A DNA stretch of 64,000 nucleotides from Candidatus Pantoea varia. GTDB lineage: Bacteria; Pseudomonadota; Gammaproteobacteria; Enterobacterales; Enterobacteriaceae. The stretch covers positions 248,001 to 312,000 of the forward strand of contig NZ_FOVG01000003.1 in NCBI RefSeq assembly GCF_900115075.1, written 5' to 3'. The notes under the pieces are model-generated. The model was given only the letters and a program-made list of their open reading frames with translations, was not told the origin of the DNA and did not search any database. Made by a program: the position numbers and the translations under genes. Below, in pieces: positions 37,701 to 46,498 of the stretch; the stretch's first letter is position 1; every line of letters begins with the position of its first letter.

Positions 37701-37781
37701 AGCGCGTATTTGAAAATTCACAAGCATCGTGACCACAATAAACTTAGGCAACAATGCTGAGCTGTTTTTAAATTTTGACAT
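34758..37781 (-). CDS. Autotransporter with PAP2-type acid phosphatase passenger
   Basis: The 1007-aa protein has a signal peptide (about residues 1-27) and a PAP2/vanadium-dependent phosphatase domain with PSGHTTAG (about 205-212) and SRLVLGVHYALD (about 240-251), plus GNPRPF for the first phosphatase motif. A passenger-associated repeat (GLTKTGSGELTLNGNSSYQG) and GSGTVGNILVNSGGTLAPGS beta-helix follow, then a C-terminal autotransporter barrel of about 270 residues ending in VKYSW. It should present a phosphatase on the cell surface. Start 37781 is chosen over a start 45 bases earlier because of AAGGG just upstream. Confidence 0.88.
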   Translation of the reverse strand: MSKFKNSSALLPKFIVVTMLVNFQIRADTLPPPLTVSQLDGARVLNGTNGIDSLPLQTYQQSLQTTINFNNNASPERVDQAVVDANSSVYGGFGTKIDKQLLAVFNDSSTPSPLLNSLKFLDFFANKRVGIDSSRLKLYFGVLTDPAPDPTGNVYSNTEKTGYTLLQQFYASNSQGNPRPFQVSDQIKLDPRYGIVQSQNSAAFPSGHTTAGTAVMLALAMEVPQLYQSILARGADMGNSRLVLGVHYALDVIGGRILATQEMVKYLNNTPGYTNPGEDFPQELAAQAIPIQAFLASQCGSVSYKSLQQCAQSSPDAFTNYKNNEAAYTFALTYGMTPVGPTNLAPVVPVGAEALLATRFPYLSAEQRREVLASTEIASGFALDDGSGYARLNLFAAAGGYGAFTNDVIVNMDASLGGLNAADSWMNDISGPGGLTKTGSGELTLNGNSSYQGATIINGGKLEVNGAITSPTTINTSGTLAGSGTVGNILVNSGGTLAPGSLENTGTLTANGQVLFASHSILAIRGTPAANDQLTATGPVTLGGGEVQVKAGSGLYLPASRYTIITAPEVAGTFNNASTDLAFLAPQLSYDANHVYMALNRNTVPLSGPARNGNERAVGKALDNAAEGTPGEAGNRLLNSLYQLTTPQAQSALHTLSAPGIGFAEADNIDRGRIASQIVGGQMGDWLGINSVPISTSPTYQPASGNANIPASHSGNMANLTVAPTSHSWGTFTGGRTTRSPDASESFPGGHSSYTGIFFGVDNALSDTLLLGGAVGITRGNFSTSEGGMSGKDDGYHALVYSALAYEQNYLQLSQAYSHFSNKTLRSTMDFGLLQSDQLSSSFGADEWRTRIEAGHRFDFDAARLSPFVALDFANYHANTYSEQGTNSTGSTALNVESNTTTSAPLSLGLHAAANYEFADGWMLSPNATVAVVHELSQDRTVTARFRALPEDAFVLNGPRADKNTIQFNPRLTLSSVAGLSFMIEGQAAHSGESDSLAGRLSVKYSW

Positions 37782-39284
37782 ACCCTTATCCTGTTTTAGA
37801 AAGAATTTAAAATAAATACTACGCATTTGCCGGCTTAAAAAGGTGCCGTCATCTATTTCACTAACAATAAGATGCTTAAAGGATTTTGATGTTAAGTGGT
37901 GATAACATGGATTTTTTAATGTCAGAATGTTAATTCGGAAGGATTCTATTCCAGATTTGTAGTATGGATTATGAATCTTTTGTGAAACTTAGCATTGAAG
38001 GAGTATTAGAGATAAAATACGTTATTTTTAGTTATTTAATTTTTGTACTTTATGCCTTACATAAAAATAATCCGGCCTGGTTTTATGACTAAAAATTGAT
38101 GGTGTTTTCAACATGCCTTAATTTATCAGTCTGCGTAAAGAGTATAAGTAGTGCTACTGTCTTAAATAGCGTTAATGTTTTTTTGATTTATTAAAATGTA
38201 AATACCATGCTGAGATGAGGGGAATTGCCTCTCTCTGGAAAGTCATTACACTCGTATCTGATACTCAGGCCTTTTTGAAAAAAAGAGAGCACTACCGGCA
38301 AGCGGGCTTCGCTTCATCATCATCAGTGCAAAGCATATTCCTCCATTAATGTCCTAACAAGCCGGTTATATACTCTGTCATCCTCGTGGTTGAAAGCTCT
38401 GACATATTGTGTGCCGGAGTCCATAATTGTATGAATTTTTACTGGCAGGTTGAACCTGACAACGACATTCGTTTAGCCGTTTTTCAAGGCAAGAGTTAAG
38501 GACTGCCTAAGCGTTTTCTCTGGCGACAGAGGGGGATTTTTTTGTGAAAGGTAATCGGTTATCAGTTTATACAGGGTTGTAACAAGCTGGTTTTACTAAA
38601 AACGAATGGATTGATAAGGTGTCCGGGGTGGGATGAACCCTTTTTTATAACTTCATATGTGAAGATTCTGATTTTAGAAAAGATAGTCAATTTAAATTAT
38701 GGGTTTACATCATTTTCTTTAAAATGCTGCCAATAATATTGTGATTTTATTTTAATTATTAAAATTTTTTTAGCAATTTTTATTATTAAATCCAATGAAA
38801 TCATGGGCCTTTTGCAAGGTGCCTTTTTGTGTGACTTAAAATATTTTTAGTAAATGCTTTAGAAAGCCACATTCTGCTAATGACATTAATTACATAAGTC
38901 TTTTCATCAGGAATTTTGCCGATAGATTATAGAAGCTGCCATGGAGTCTCAGCGTCATACTGAACAAGAGTCTGGTTAAATACCCAAAAATATGAGTTAG
39001 TGAAAAACATAAAGGTAAGTACCAGGCTGTTTGTTTTACAATTCAACGAGGGCCCTTATGTATCAGTGAAGACTTATGTCAATAGCTTAACCCATTTCAA
39101 GGTTGCTTACGGTGATGATGAACCCTTAACTGCCGATCATGATCTCCCCACATGACTACAGTGTAAAGCCGTGAAATTGCTGCCCGAAAACTTCCTGAAA
39201 GAAAGGGTATTTAATTGCAGTACAGGTTTTTTTCAGAGTAACGATCAACACAGCTGAGTGAAACAGTGAACAGTAATAGAATCA
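37782..39284. other. AT-rich 1.5 kb stretch without a recognisable gene
   Basis: Base composition is visibly more AT-rich than the flanks, with long A/T runs around 38690-38790, and no reading frame of 60 codons is present on either strand. One 22-codon frame from 38430 (MNFYWQVEPDNDIRLAVFQG) is the only fragment that looks protein-like. The part next to 37781 must hold the autotransporter promoter. The rest may be foreign or decayed DNA; I cannot name it. Confidence 0.5.
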
Positions 39285-39533
39285 TTATTCGTTTTTATCA
39301 TTGATTGTGCCGATGTTAATGAAAGATTCAATGAATTTTCTTTGCTGCTCAGTTAAATCCAGTTGCTTTACTTTCTCAATAAGCTCTTCTGGAGAAGCAT
39401 CGCCATGCTCGTCGTTATTTTTCTGATATTCATCTACTGCTAAAGCATGATTAAGGATAGAAAAGATAACGAACCAGAAAAGAAAACATGACAGGAACAG
39501 TAAAATCCACACAGTTCTTCGGTTTTTTTTCAA
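39285..39533 (-). CDS. 82-aa small membrane-anchored protein
   Basis: TTG at 39533 is preceded by GTGGAG with an 8-base gap. The product has a basic start (KKNRRT), a hydrophobic helix VWILLFLSCFLFWFVIFSIL and an acidic soluble tail with EELIEKVKQLDLTEQQRKFI. No family is recognised. It lies at the edge of the AT-rich stretch, divergent from a LysR gene. Confidence 0.5.
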   Translation of the reverse strand: MKKNRRTVWILLFLSCFLFWFVIFSILNHALAVDEYQKNNDEHGDASPEELIEKVKQLDLTEQQRKFIESFINIGTINDKNE

Positions 39534-39714
39534 TGCTTGTGCTCCACTATTTCTTAAACAGACTGATTAGCTCCATTAACCGAAATTAACATATGGTTAA
39601 GTAAACATCGTTACGCTTGCTCACCTGAAGCAGTATGCACTGCTGATCTATCGGTGCAATACATCCAGAGTGCACTCTTTGATATGTTTTAGTGAAAAAG
39701 ATAAGGATAAATAT

Positions 39715-40626
39715 ATGAAACTGCATCACCTGCGTTATTTCATTGCTGTGGCGGAAGAGGGGCACTTTGGTCGCGCGGCTGAGCGGTTAGAGATAGGACA
39801 GCCTCCCCTTAGCTTGCAAATACAGAGTCTGGAAAAGCGTATGGAAATAAAATTATTTTATCGCCGCTCCAGAGGTGTTGAACTCACTGAAGGAGGCCGA
39901 TTGCTGCTCAAACATGCACGACATATTCTTGCCAGTGTTGATGTTGCATTGCACGAGGTACAACGTTTTAAAAGAAGCCAGGGCAACGAGTTGAATTTAG
40001 GGTTTGCTGGTGGGACGTATTTCAACCGGGATGTATCCACTATCCTTTACCAGTTTAAGTGTACTCATACTGAAGTGTTGTTGAAGCCAGCGCTGGCAGG
40101 GCATACGCCTGAGTTGATTAGAAAACTGCTTGAGGGAAAAGTGGATGCTGCATTTATTTGGCCGTTAACGACGATGATAGATGGTATTGAACTTACACCT
40201 GTTGTTCAGGAAAGGTTAGCCGTAGTTTTACCCGTTGCTCACAAGCTGGCTGTTGCAGATAGTACTGTCTCGCTGGAAAAACTCGCCAAAGAGCCTTTTG
40301 TATTATGCGAGAGAGGTAGCATCGGAGGTCTGTTCGATACCATCATGGCTGCCTGTAGTCAGGCCGGGTTTACGCCGCAATGCGAACAGGCTGTGCTTCA
40401 GATTGAGGCAATCATTCCAATGGTGAGCGCCGGTTTAGGTGTTTCTATTGTTCCTGATTCTATGAGGAAAACGCTAAGTAGCGGGGTCATGTTCTTGCCG
40501 ATTGAGGACCATACACCCACTACCACTGTCATACTCGCTACCCGAGATCGGGATACTTCGCCAGCAATTCGGAAATTTATGGCATCAGTCTTCAGATACG
40601 GTGGCGACTTAGCTGAGAAAAAGTAA
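39715..40626 (+). CDS. LysR-family regulator (CatM/BenM-like)
   Basis: The 303-aa protein opens with the LysR signature MKLHHLRYFIAVAEEGHFGR and LSLQIQSLEKRMEIKLFYRR; the effector domain starts near residue 90. The beginning resembles CatM/BenM-type regulators. ATG 39715 has AAGGA 8 bases upstream. Codon use is more AT-rich than in neighbouring genes, which suggests a separate origin. No obvious target operon is adjacent; the next gene (MFS) converges on it. Confidence 0.88.
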   Translation: MKLHHLRYFIAVAEEGHFGRAAERLEIGQPPLSLQIQSLEKRMEIKLFYRRSRGVELTEGGRLLLKHARHILASVDVALHEVQRFKRSQGNELNLGFAGGTYFNRDVSTILYQFKCTHTEVLLKPALAGHTPELIRKLLEGKVDAAFIWPLTTMIDGIELTPVVQERLAVVLPVAHKLAVADSTVSLEKLAKEPFVLCERGSIGGLFDTIMAACSQAGFTPQCEQAVLQIEAIIPMVSAGLGVSIVPDSMRKTLSSGVMFLPIEDHTPTTTVILATRDRDTSPAIRKFMASVFRYGGDLAEKK

Positions 40627-40860
40627 AACTGTGAGCAAGGGCAAAGCTAAAACAGATTTGTTAACTCTCTGACGACATTAAATTCTATAACCATTGTAAA
40701 TGGTTAACAGATTGTCATTGCCCGGAAATGAATCCGAACAGGCTCATCTTTCCAGACCCATTTACTCTCTTATAATTGAAGTCACTTTCTTCATCTGTTT
40801 CCGGCGACATCGACAAACAGGCCCTTTGAGGCGGCTGACATCTGGCCGCGTCGGGCGGGT

Positions 40861-42054
40861 TTATGAACTGGCCGCTCTGACTAAAGCGCGACCTCTGATC
40901 GCCAGCAGCGACACCAGCGCCAGCACGATGATGGTCATGCCATAGCACCAGGCGGTCTGGTTCAGCCCAATATGCGGTGCTGCCATTCCGGCGCCAATCG
41001 CAGGCAGGGCAAAGGCGAGATAGCTTTTGATCAAAAAGGCGGAGAACAGTCCGGCGCGTTCATGACTTTCAGCTAACTGCATAATGATCTTCAGCACGCT
41101 GGAGAAAATCGATCCAAATCCCTGACCCGCAATGGCGGTACCGAGATAGAGCCAGGCCACGCTGTGCAGAGAAAGGCCCGTAAGAGTGACGCTGACGCCC
41201 GCTATCAGCATCAGCGTACCGATAACTAATGCCCGCGCAGACGGTAACGTGCGAAAGAGAAATACTGCTGCCGTCGCGCTCAGCATCAGTGTCGCCACAA
41301 TCGAGCCGCCGATAAAAGGCGATGTCAGGCCGGTTGCGCTCGCCACCATTGAGGGCATCAGGGAAAGGTAAAATCCGCCCAGCATCCAGGTTGCGATGTT
41401 AACCGGCGTCACCATTAACAACGGCCCCAGTGCGCGTCGCGGTATGCTGACCTGAGGTCGCAGTGCGGCCAGAATACCCGGCTGAGGCGCAATGGTTTCT
41501 GGTATCAGCGGCAACAGCGCCATGGCTACCAGCATCAGGAGCAGCAGCAGCGCATAGATCGTTACCGTGGGAAAGGGCGCAAAGGTGACCAGTATGCCGC
41601 CCGCCAGCGTGCCCAGCGTCATCCCAAGAAAGGCGGTGAACGAGTTCAGCAGTGGCCCACGGGTTTTACTGGCGTCAATCAGGCTGGCACCAAAGGTCGG
41701 CAAGGCAATACCGGTAGCAAAACCCTGCACCAGCCGGGCGGCGATTAAGGTCGTCGCAGAACCGGCAGACATAAAGATCACCAGCGCGACCGCATTGATT
41801 GCCAGCGCCAGCAGCATCAGCGGACGGCGGCCGGTAAAGTCGGACACTTTACCCACCGTCAGCAGCGCAGCCAGCAAAGCGAAAGCATAGGCGCCAAAGA
41901 TCAGCGTCAGCATGGTCGGCGTCAGGTGGAACAGGCTGCGATAAAGTGGGTAGAGCGGCGTTGGCGCACTGCTGGTGGCGGAAATCAGCGCCGCACCGGT
42001 AAAACTGAAAAGCGTGGTGCGGGCAGCAGCCTGGGGCATCAATGTGGGGTTCAT
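40861..42054 (-). CDS. MFS transporter (drug or metabolite efflux type)
   Basis: The 397-aa protein has 12 hydrophobic helices with the MFS motif A region KVSDFTGRRPLM after helix 2, and ARLVQGFATGIALPTFGASL. It resembles drug:H+ antiporter-1 type exporters. ATG 42054 has AAGGTGA 7 bases upstream. It is divergent from the antitoxin gene, and repeats in the shared promoter region may control it. The substrate is unknown. Confidence 0.85.
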   Translation of the reverse strand: MNPTLMPQAAARTTLFSFTGAALISATSSAPTPLYPLYRSLFHLTPTMLTLIFGAYAFALLAALLTVGKVSDFTGRRPLMLLALAINAVALVIFMSAGSATTLIAARLVQGFATGIALPTFGASLIDASKTRGPLLNSFTAFLGMTLGTLAGGILVTFAPFPTVTIYALLLLLMLVAMALLPLIPETIAPQPGILAALRPQVSIPRRALGPLLMVTPVNIATWMLGGFYLSLMPSMVASATGLTSPFIGGSIVATLMLSATAAVFLFRTLPSARALVIGTLMLIAGVSVTLTGLSLHSVAWLYLGTAIAGQGFGSIFSSVLKIIMQLAESHERAGLFSAFLIKSYLAFALPAIGAGMAAPHIGLNQTAWCYGMTIIVLALVSLLAIRGRALVRAASS

Positions 42055-42061
42055 GGCAATC

Positions 42062-42120
42062 ACCTTAATGCAAAATATTAGCTTTTAATAAGGTATACGT
42101 TTAACTGAACCTTAATGCAA
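42062..42120. promoter_or_regulatory. Repeats in the MFS/antitoxin divergent promoter
   Basis: ACCTTAATGCAA occurs at 42062-42073 and 42109-42120, and an inverted relative, TTAATAAGGT, lies between them at 42085-42094. They could be operators for the MazE/ChpS-like protein or for control of the MFS gene. Confidence 0.4.
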
Positions 42121-42174
42121 TATCTTTGCTTTAACCTATTTTGCTGTGTGACTGAGTTACATATAGGAGGATTT

Positions 42175-42455
42175 ATGGCTTCTACAAGACTTCGTCAGCA
42201 GGGCGGGGCGGTCGTGCTGACGATCCCCAGCGAGATTGCTGCCAGAGCGGGCTGGACTGTCGGCATTGAGCTGAACGTCACCGCAGAAGGCGAATCAGTG
42301 AATATTGTGCCGGTAACGCGTGTACCACGCGGTCACCGCACAGTTGCCCAGTTGCCCAGTTGCTGGCCGGTATCGATCAGCAGGAAATTCAACAGTATAA
42401 CGAAGAGGCCGCCGACGGGTTGAACGACGTGCGGCAGGGCAGGGAGCATATCTGA
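42175..42455 (+). pseudogene. MazE/ChpS-like antitoxin, frameshifted by an 8-bp tandem duplication
   Basis: ATG 42175 follows AGGAGG and opens an AbrB/MazE-type DNA-binding domain (RLRQQGGAVVLTIPSEIAAR). At 42343-42358 GTTGCCCA is duplicated in tandem. The frame then shifts into an unrelated tail and stops at 42423 after 82 residues. Removing one 8-bp copy restores a 90-residue protein with the tail QLLAGIDQQEIQQYNEEAAD, ending in a TGA that overlaps the toxin ATG. In this family the tail binds and silences the toxin, so the antitoxin is probably defective. Confidence 0.82.
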
Positions 42456-42820
42456 TGGTTTCAGGGAGAGTGCCGCAGAAAGGCGAAATCTGGCAAGTTA
42501 AGGGCGATCCGGTTGAAGGGCGAGAGTTTAAAGGGTCGCATTACTACCTTGTTATCTCGCAGCGGGAGTTGGTGGTGGCTTTGGGAACGGCAGTTTGCGT
42601 GCCGGTAGCAAGCGGCGGCGGCGCGTCGCGCTCACAGGGCGTGACTGTGTATCTGGACGGTAACAGTACAGATACCGGCAAAGTGACCGGCGTGGCGCTG
42701 TGTTATCAGGTGCGCTCGCTTGACCTGACTGCGTGCAGGGCAAGCTATGCCGCCACAGTTGGGCCACAGGTTATGAATGAAATAGTGTCTCTGGTCGTAG
42801 ATCTTATCGACCCGCGGTAA
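42455..42820 (+). CDS. MazF/ChpB/PemK-type endoribonuclease toxin
   Basis: The 121-aa protein has the MazF fold marks PQKGEIWQVKGDPVEGREFK, SHYYLVISQ, VCVPVASGG and GVALCYQVRSLDL, and the C-terminal helix MNEIVSLVVDLI. Such toxins cut mRNA at short motifs unless bound by their antitoxin. ATG 42455 overlaps the ancestral antitoxin stop (TGATG). The gene itself looks intact, although its partner is frameshifted. Confidence 0.88.
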   Translation: MVSGRVPQKGEIWQVKGDPVEGREFKGSHYYLVISQRELVVALGTAVCVPVASGGGASRSQGVTVYLDGNSTDTGKVTGVALCYQVRSLDLTACRASYAATVGPQVMNEIVSLVVDLIDPR

Positions 42821-42861
42821 ATAAACACTGGCTGACAGTTAAAACTTAATAAATTATTAAG

Positions 42862-43122
42862 TTGGTTATCAGGAACAACCGGGCATCACTCTCTCTTTTT
42901 CTCAGAAAATCTCAGCCACCAGGCCATACCGTGGCTTTCGGGGTGGCTGCGTCATCTTTTAGTGAACTTATCCCTATCCTTAATGACAATAAAATCCCTT
43001 TCAGCGTCAATGACCACGATGTGTCGATGTCCGTCTATTTCAACGACCTCAGTAACAATAAGATTGAAGTGACCTTTTATGACTACCTTCAGGCAAAGCA
43101 GATGCTTGAGAGCTTTGCGTAA
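42862..43122 (+). pseudogene. C-terminal remnant of a VOC (glyoxalase-like) protein
   Basis: The open frame from a TTG at 42862 has a family-like part from HTVAFGVAASSFSELIPIL to VYFNDLSNNKIEVTFYDYLQ, matching the second half of a VOC-fold protein (strand, helix, then YFxDxxxNxIE). The first half is missing and no ribosome site is present. It lies directly behind the toxin gene, so a rearrangement probably removed the 5' part. Confidence 0.6.
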
Positions 43123-43174
43123 GGCTATTGATGCGTGCGCTCAGAGGCGGAACCTGAAAAGTGACGAACGGCGA

Positions 43175-43792
43175 TCAATAAAGCGAGTTCTTCAATCTTT
43201 CAGGCAGCGCTTTGTCGTAGGCGTCGCCATCAATTTCCGCAATCTGTCTGAGAATCGAGCCGGTGCTGGGCAGGGACTGCCGCGAGATCTGCGTTTCAAC
43301 ATTCCATAATCCGGAGCGAATAATTGCCCGGCTGCACTGAAAGAAAACGCTCTCCACGTTGATGCACAGCACGGTTTTGGGCAGCTGATTGTTGACGGCA
43401 AAGCGCTGAAGCAGCGCCGGGTCGGTGCTGATCGCTGCCGTGCCGTTGATGCGTAACGTCTCGCCAATGCCAGGAATGAGAAAAAGCAGCGCGACACGAT
43501 TGTCATGCAGAATATTACGCAGGCTGTCGATGCGGTTGTTGCCACGTCTGTCGGGCAATAGCAGGGTCTTGTCATCTTCAATTTCGATAAATCCGGCCGG
43601 ATCGCCGCGCGGTGATACATCCAGTCCCTCCGGCCCTGACGTTGCCAACGCCACAAAAGGCGAGGCGGCAATAAACGGACGATAGACGGGGTGAATGTGA
43701 TCGGTCACCTTAGCGATAGAGGGCCTGGCAACCGTGCCGTAAAGACGTTCAAGTTCAGTCAGTTCAGTAATAATGCTGTTCTGTTCAGCCAT
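43175..43792 (-). CDS. Pyridoxamine 5'-phosphate oxidase family flavoprotein
   Basis: The 205-aa protein has a PPOX split-barrel: IAASPFVALATSGPEGLDVS, PRGDPAGFIEIEDDKTLLLP, RRGNNRIDSLRNIL and VALLFLIPGIGETLRINGTA. This fits the MSMEG_1061-type FMN-dependent subgroup. Start 43792 has AAGGAAAG 5 bases upstream; the frame runs open for 61 further codons without a ribosome site. It is probably a monocistronic reductase of unknown substrate. Confidence 0.85.
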   Translation of the reverse strand: MAEQNSIITELTELERLYGTVARPSIAKVTDHIHPVYRPFIAASPFVALATSGPEGLDVSPRGDPAGFIEIEDDKTLLLPDRRGNNRIDSLRNILHDNRVALLFLIPGIGETLRINGTAAISTDPALLQRFAVNNQLPKTVLCINVESVFFQCSRAIIRSGLWNVETQISRQSLPSTGSILRQIAEIDGDAYDKALPERLKNSLY

Positions 43793-43981
43793 TCTCACTT
43801 TCCTTTCATTGATCCGATCCCGGGATGCTGAGGTTGATAAGCCACAGACCCGACGCGTCAGCTTATGCAGCAGGTTAACACCAATAGCCGCCGGGTCAGA
43901 GCCAGTATGCTGCCCTTTTTGATAATCAGCCCGCGTGTACGCTTGCCTGTCACTACCGGACAGTTTATTACCCAAGGCGGC

Positions 43982-44008
43982 TACATCTTTTCCACTCTAT
44001 GCCGATAT
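43982..44008 (+). promoter_or_regulatory. Sigma28-like promoter of the chemoreceptor gene
   Basis: GCCGATAT at 44001-44008 matches the FliA -10 element (GCCGATAA) at 7 of 8 positions. TACATCTT at 43982-43989, exactly 11 bases upstream, matches TAAAGTTT at 5 of 8. It is about 47 bases before the gene start, as expected for a flagellar-class chemoreceptor. Confidence 0.55.
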
Positions 44009-44054
44009 CAGTAATTCATTACAAATTTATTACAACCCCTCATGAGACTCGCCT

Positions 44055-45608
44055 GTGAAAATTTCAACGCGTTTGTATGCTGGCTTTGGATTGCTCATTC
44101 TGCTGTTTATTCTTTGTAGTGGCATTGCGGTACACGCACTCAATAATGCCCGAAATAGCATGAACGATGTGGTCAGTGTGAAGATGAAACGCTATCAAAT
44201 GGTGCTCGATATGCGGGGTGGCCTGCGTGATATGGGCATTGCGGTGCGTAATATTGCGCTGCTGACCGATACAAAAGCGATGGAACCGGAGTGGAAACGG
44301 TTGCAGACTCAGAAAGCGCTTTACCTTACTAACCGTGAGGCGCTGGCCCGCATGATGGATGATGCTACCCCCGCTGCGCACGAAGCCTTTAATAAAAGTC
44401 TGTCAGTAGAGAAAGCGACACTGGACTCACTGGAGCAAGCCGGCCAGTTAGGTCTGGATAACCGGTCGCAGGAAGCCACTGCCTATCTGCTGAACGTGAC
44501 GCGTCCTGCACAGCGCACTCTGCTCGATGCGCTTAATACCCTTTCAGCTATCCAGAGTGATGAAAGCCAGAAAGCGGTGGCGATGAGCAGTGATTCATCG
44601 GCGCGTACCGGCTTTACGTTGATGATCCTGGCGGGCATTTCAATCCTGCTGGCTCTGGCGACCTGTCTGTTTACCGTGCGCACCCTGATGCGTCAGCTGG
44701 GAGGTGAACCGGCTCAGGCTCAGGCACTGGCTGCGGCTATCGCCTCTGGCGACCTGACTACGCCAGTGACATTGCGACGCGGTGATACCCGCAGCATGCT
44801 GGCCTCGCTGGACGGTATGCAGGCCAATCTGCGTGAACTGGTCTCCCGCATCAAAGAGACGGCGGGCTCCGTGGCGCTGGCCGCTGATGAGATTTCCCGT
44901 GGTAACACGGAGTTGTCTTCACGCACGGAAGAGCAGGCGTCGGCGTTGCAGGAAACGGCGGCTAGCATGGAGCAGCTTACCGCCACGGTGAAGAGCAATA
45001 CCCTTGGTGCGCAGCAGACGGCGGGTTCAGCCCGTGAAACCGCCTCACTGGCGCGTAACGGAGAAAATGATGTCCATCGCATGTCCGAGACCATGAATGG
45101 AATCTCACTCAGCGCCGCGAAAATCCGCGACATCACTAGCGTGATTGAGGGCATCGCCTTCCAGACCAATATTCTGGCGCTTAACGCGGCCGTTGAAGCG
45201 GCAAGAGCCGGCGAAGATGGCCGTGGATTTGCCGTCGTGGCGGGTGAAGTTCGTTCGCTTGCGCAGCGAAGCGCGACCGCCGCGCGGGATATTAAATCGC
45301 TGATTGAGCAGACTGTCGGACAAGTAGAGCAGGGCGTCACGGTGGCCGCCGGAACCGGCCAGAGCATTCTTAAGATTGTTGGTATGGTGAGCGAACTGGC
45401 TGAGGCGATGGACAATATTTCCCTGTCCTCGTCCGAGCAGATGCAGGGAATTTCACAGGTCAGCATCGCCGTGAGTCAGATGGATGGCGTGACACAAAAC
45501 AACGCTGCGCTGGTGGAAGAGTCCTCATCGGCGTCTCTGTCACTGTCAGAGCAGGCACATGCACTGCGTGGCATGGTTGATTCGTTCAGGGTACACAGCG
45601 CAGCCTGA
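44055..45608 (+). CDS. Methyl-accepting chemotaxis protein
   Basis: The 517-aa receptor has TM1 (about 10-30), a periplasmic four-helix-bundle ligand domain (31-190), TM2 (about 187-210), a HAMP segment ([20 protein letters not shown] onward) and a cytoplasmic signalling domain whose hairpin tip reads [20 protein letters not shown], the CheA/CheW contact site. It lacks the C-terminal NWETF-type pentapeptide used for CheR docking and ends FRVHSAA, so it would depend on other receptors for adaptation. GTG is the start. A sigma28-like promoter lies upstream. Confidence 0.93.
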   Translation: MKISTRLYAGFGLLILLFILCSGIAVHALNNARNSMNDVVSVKMKRYQMVLDMRGGLRDMGIAVRNIALLTDTKAMEPEWKRLQTQKALYLTNREALARMMDDATPAAHEAFNKSLSVEKATLDSLEQAGQLGLDNRSQEATAYLLNVTRPAQRTLLDALNTLSAIQSDESQKAVAMSSDSSARTGFTLMILAGISILLALATCLFTVRTLMRQLGGEPAQAQALAAAIASGDLTTPVTLRRGDTRSMLASLDGMQANLRELVSRIKETAGSVALAADEISRGNTELSSRTEEQASALQETAASMEQLTATVKSNTLGAQQTAGSARETASLARNGENDVHRMSETMNGISLSAAKIRDITSVIEGIAFQTNILALNAAVEAARAGEDGRGFAVVAGEVRSLAQRSATAARDIKSLIEQTVGQVEQGVTVAAGTGQSILKIVGMVSELAEAMDNISLSSSEQMQGISQVSIAVSQMDGVTQNNAALVEESSSASLSLSEQAHALRGMVDSFRVHSAA

Positions 45609-45629
45609 TTGCCAGGCGTAACGGAAGTG

Positions 45630-45664
45630 AACGGACGCGAGCCACAGGCGCGTCCGTTTTTTTT
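45630..45664 (+). terminator. Terminator of the chemoreceptor gene
   Basis: AACGGACGCG at 45630-45639 pairs with CGCGTCCGTT at 45649-45658 and is followed by an unbroken T run. Confidence 0.9.
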
Positions 45665-45809
45665 GCTGATGGGTTAACCTCATTGTTTCAGCGTGCCCGC
45701 ACCCGTTGACCCACTGATTCAGCGGTCAGCCGAAGCACCGGAGGAGTTGGAGTCAGAAGAGGCGGCTGCTATAAAGGGATATCGGATCAGTACCCTACAG
45801 GAGCGCAGG

Positions 45810-46364
45810 ATGATTTGGGAATCAGAACGATTGCTCTACAGATATACCCTTCGTGAGGATCTCGACGACCTCTTCAGAATCTACAGCGACCCCGAAACGC
45901 ATAAATTTAACCCGCGAGGACCGTGGCCCGACAGAGCGTATGCCATTCAGGCCATGGAGCGCATATTACAGAGCTACCAGGAACAGGGGTTTGGCGACTG
46001 GACAATATTTGAGAAAGCCCATCCGGAAAAAATCATCGGCTTTGGGGGCGTATTCAGAAGTCAGTTCGACGGCCGTCAGACGAATAATCTTGGTTACCGG
46101 TTTGAGCCTGCTGCCTGGGGAAAAGGGTATGCCACCGAACTTTCCCGCAGAGCCATTCGCTACGGATTCGAAGAGGCCGGGCTGAGCGTTATTACGGGTG
46201 TGACGCGCGAAAACCATCTGGCTTCGCGCCGGGTACTGGAAAAAGCGGGCTTAACCTTTTTGAAGAAGGTCGATGATCCAGATGGGTTTCCTCCCAGCCT
46301 GATGTTTACTATTAGCCGACGCGAATGGCTTGCGGCTGGCAACACCGTGACCGCCTCCCTCTGA
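45810..46364 (+). CDS. GNAT acetyltransferase (RimJ/RimL-like)
   Basis: The 184-aa protein has the GNAT order: an opening strand with LLYRYTLREDLDDLFRIYSD, NLGYRFEPAAWGKGYATEL (acetyl-CoA-binding Q/RxxGxG/A-type loop), then TGVTRENHLASRRVLEKAGL. ATG 45810 follows AGGAG and AGG; an earlier in-frame start has no ribosome site. It may acetylate a protein N-terminus or small amine. It appears monocistronic. Confidence 0.85.
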   Translation: MIWESERLLYRYTLREDLDDLFRIYSDPETHKFNPRGPWPDRAYAIQAMERILQSYQEQGFGDWTIFEKAHPEKIIGFGGVFRSQFDGRQTNNLGYRFEPAAWGKGYATELSRRAIRYGFEEAGLSVITGVTRENHLASRRVLEKAGLTFLKKVDDPDGFPPSLMFTISRREWLAAGNTVTASL

Positions 46365-46498
46365 TTTTTTCGCTGGTAACCCAGGCGTGACGAAATTTGC
46401 GCCACTTTTTCGCGTTTTACCCCTTTAAGCATCTCTTATCCCGCGATTAACTCCTGGCAGTCTGAATTACTTTATCCATCTTATTCCGGGGAGGTTTT

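Noticed and set aside
42343-42358. Programmed ribosomal frameshifting to make full antitoxin
   Set aside because: The change is an 8-bp duplication rather than a slippery heptamer with a stimulator; mutation or slippage is simpler.
44720-45466. Antisense frame opposite the chemoreceptor
   Set aside because: Ser/Ala-rich mirror of the repetitive helical signalling domain.
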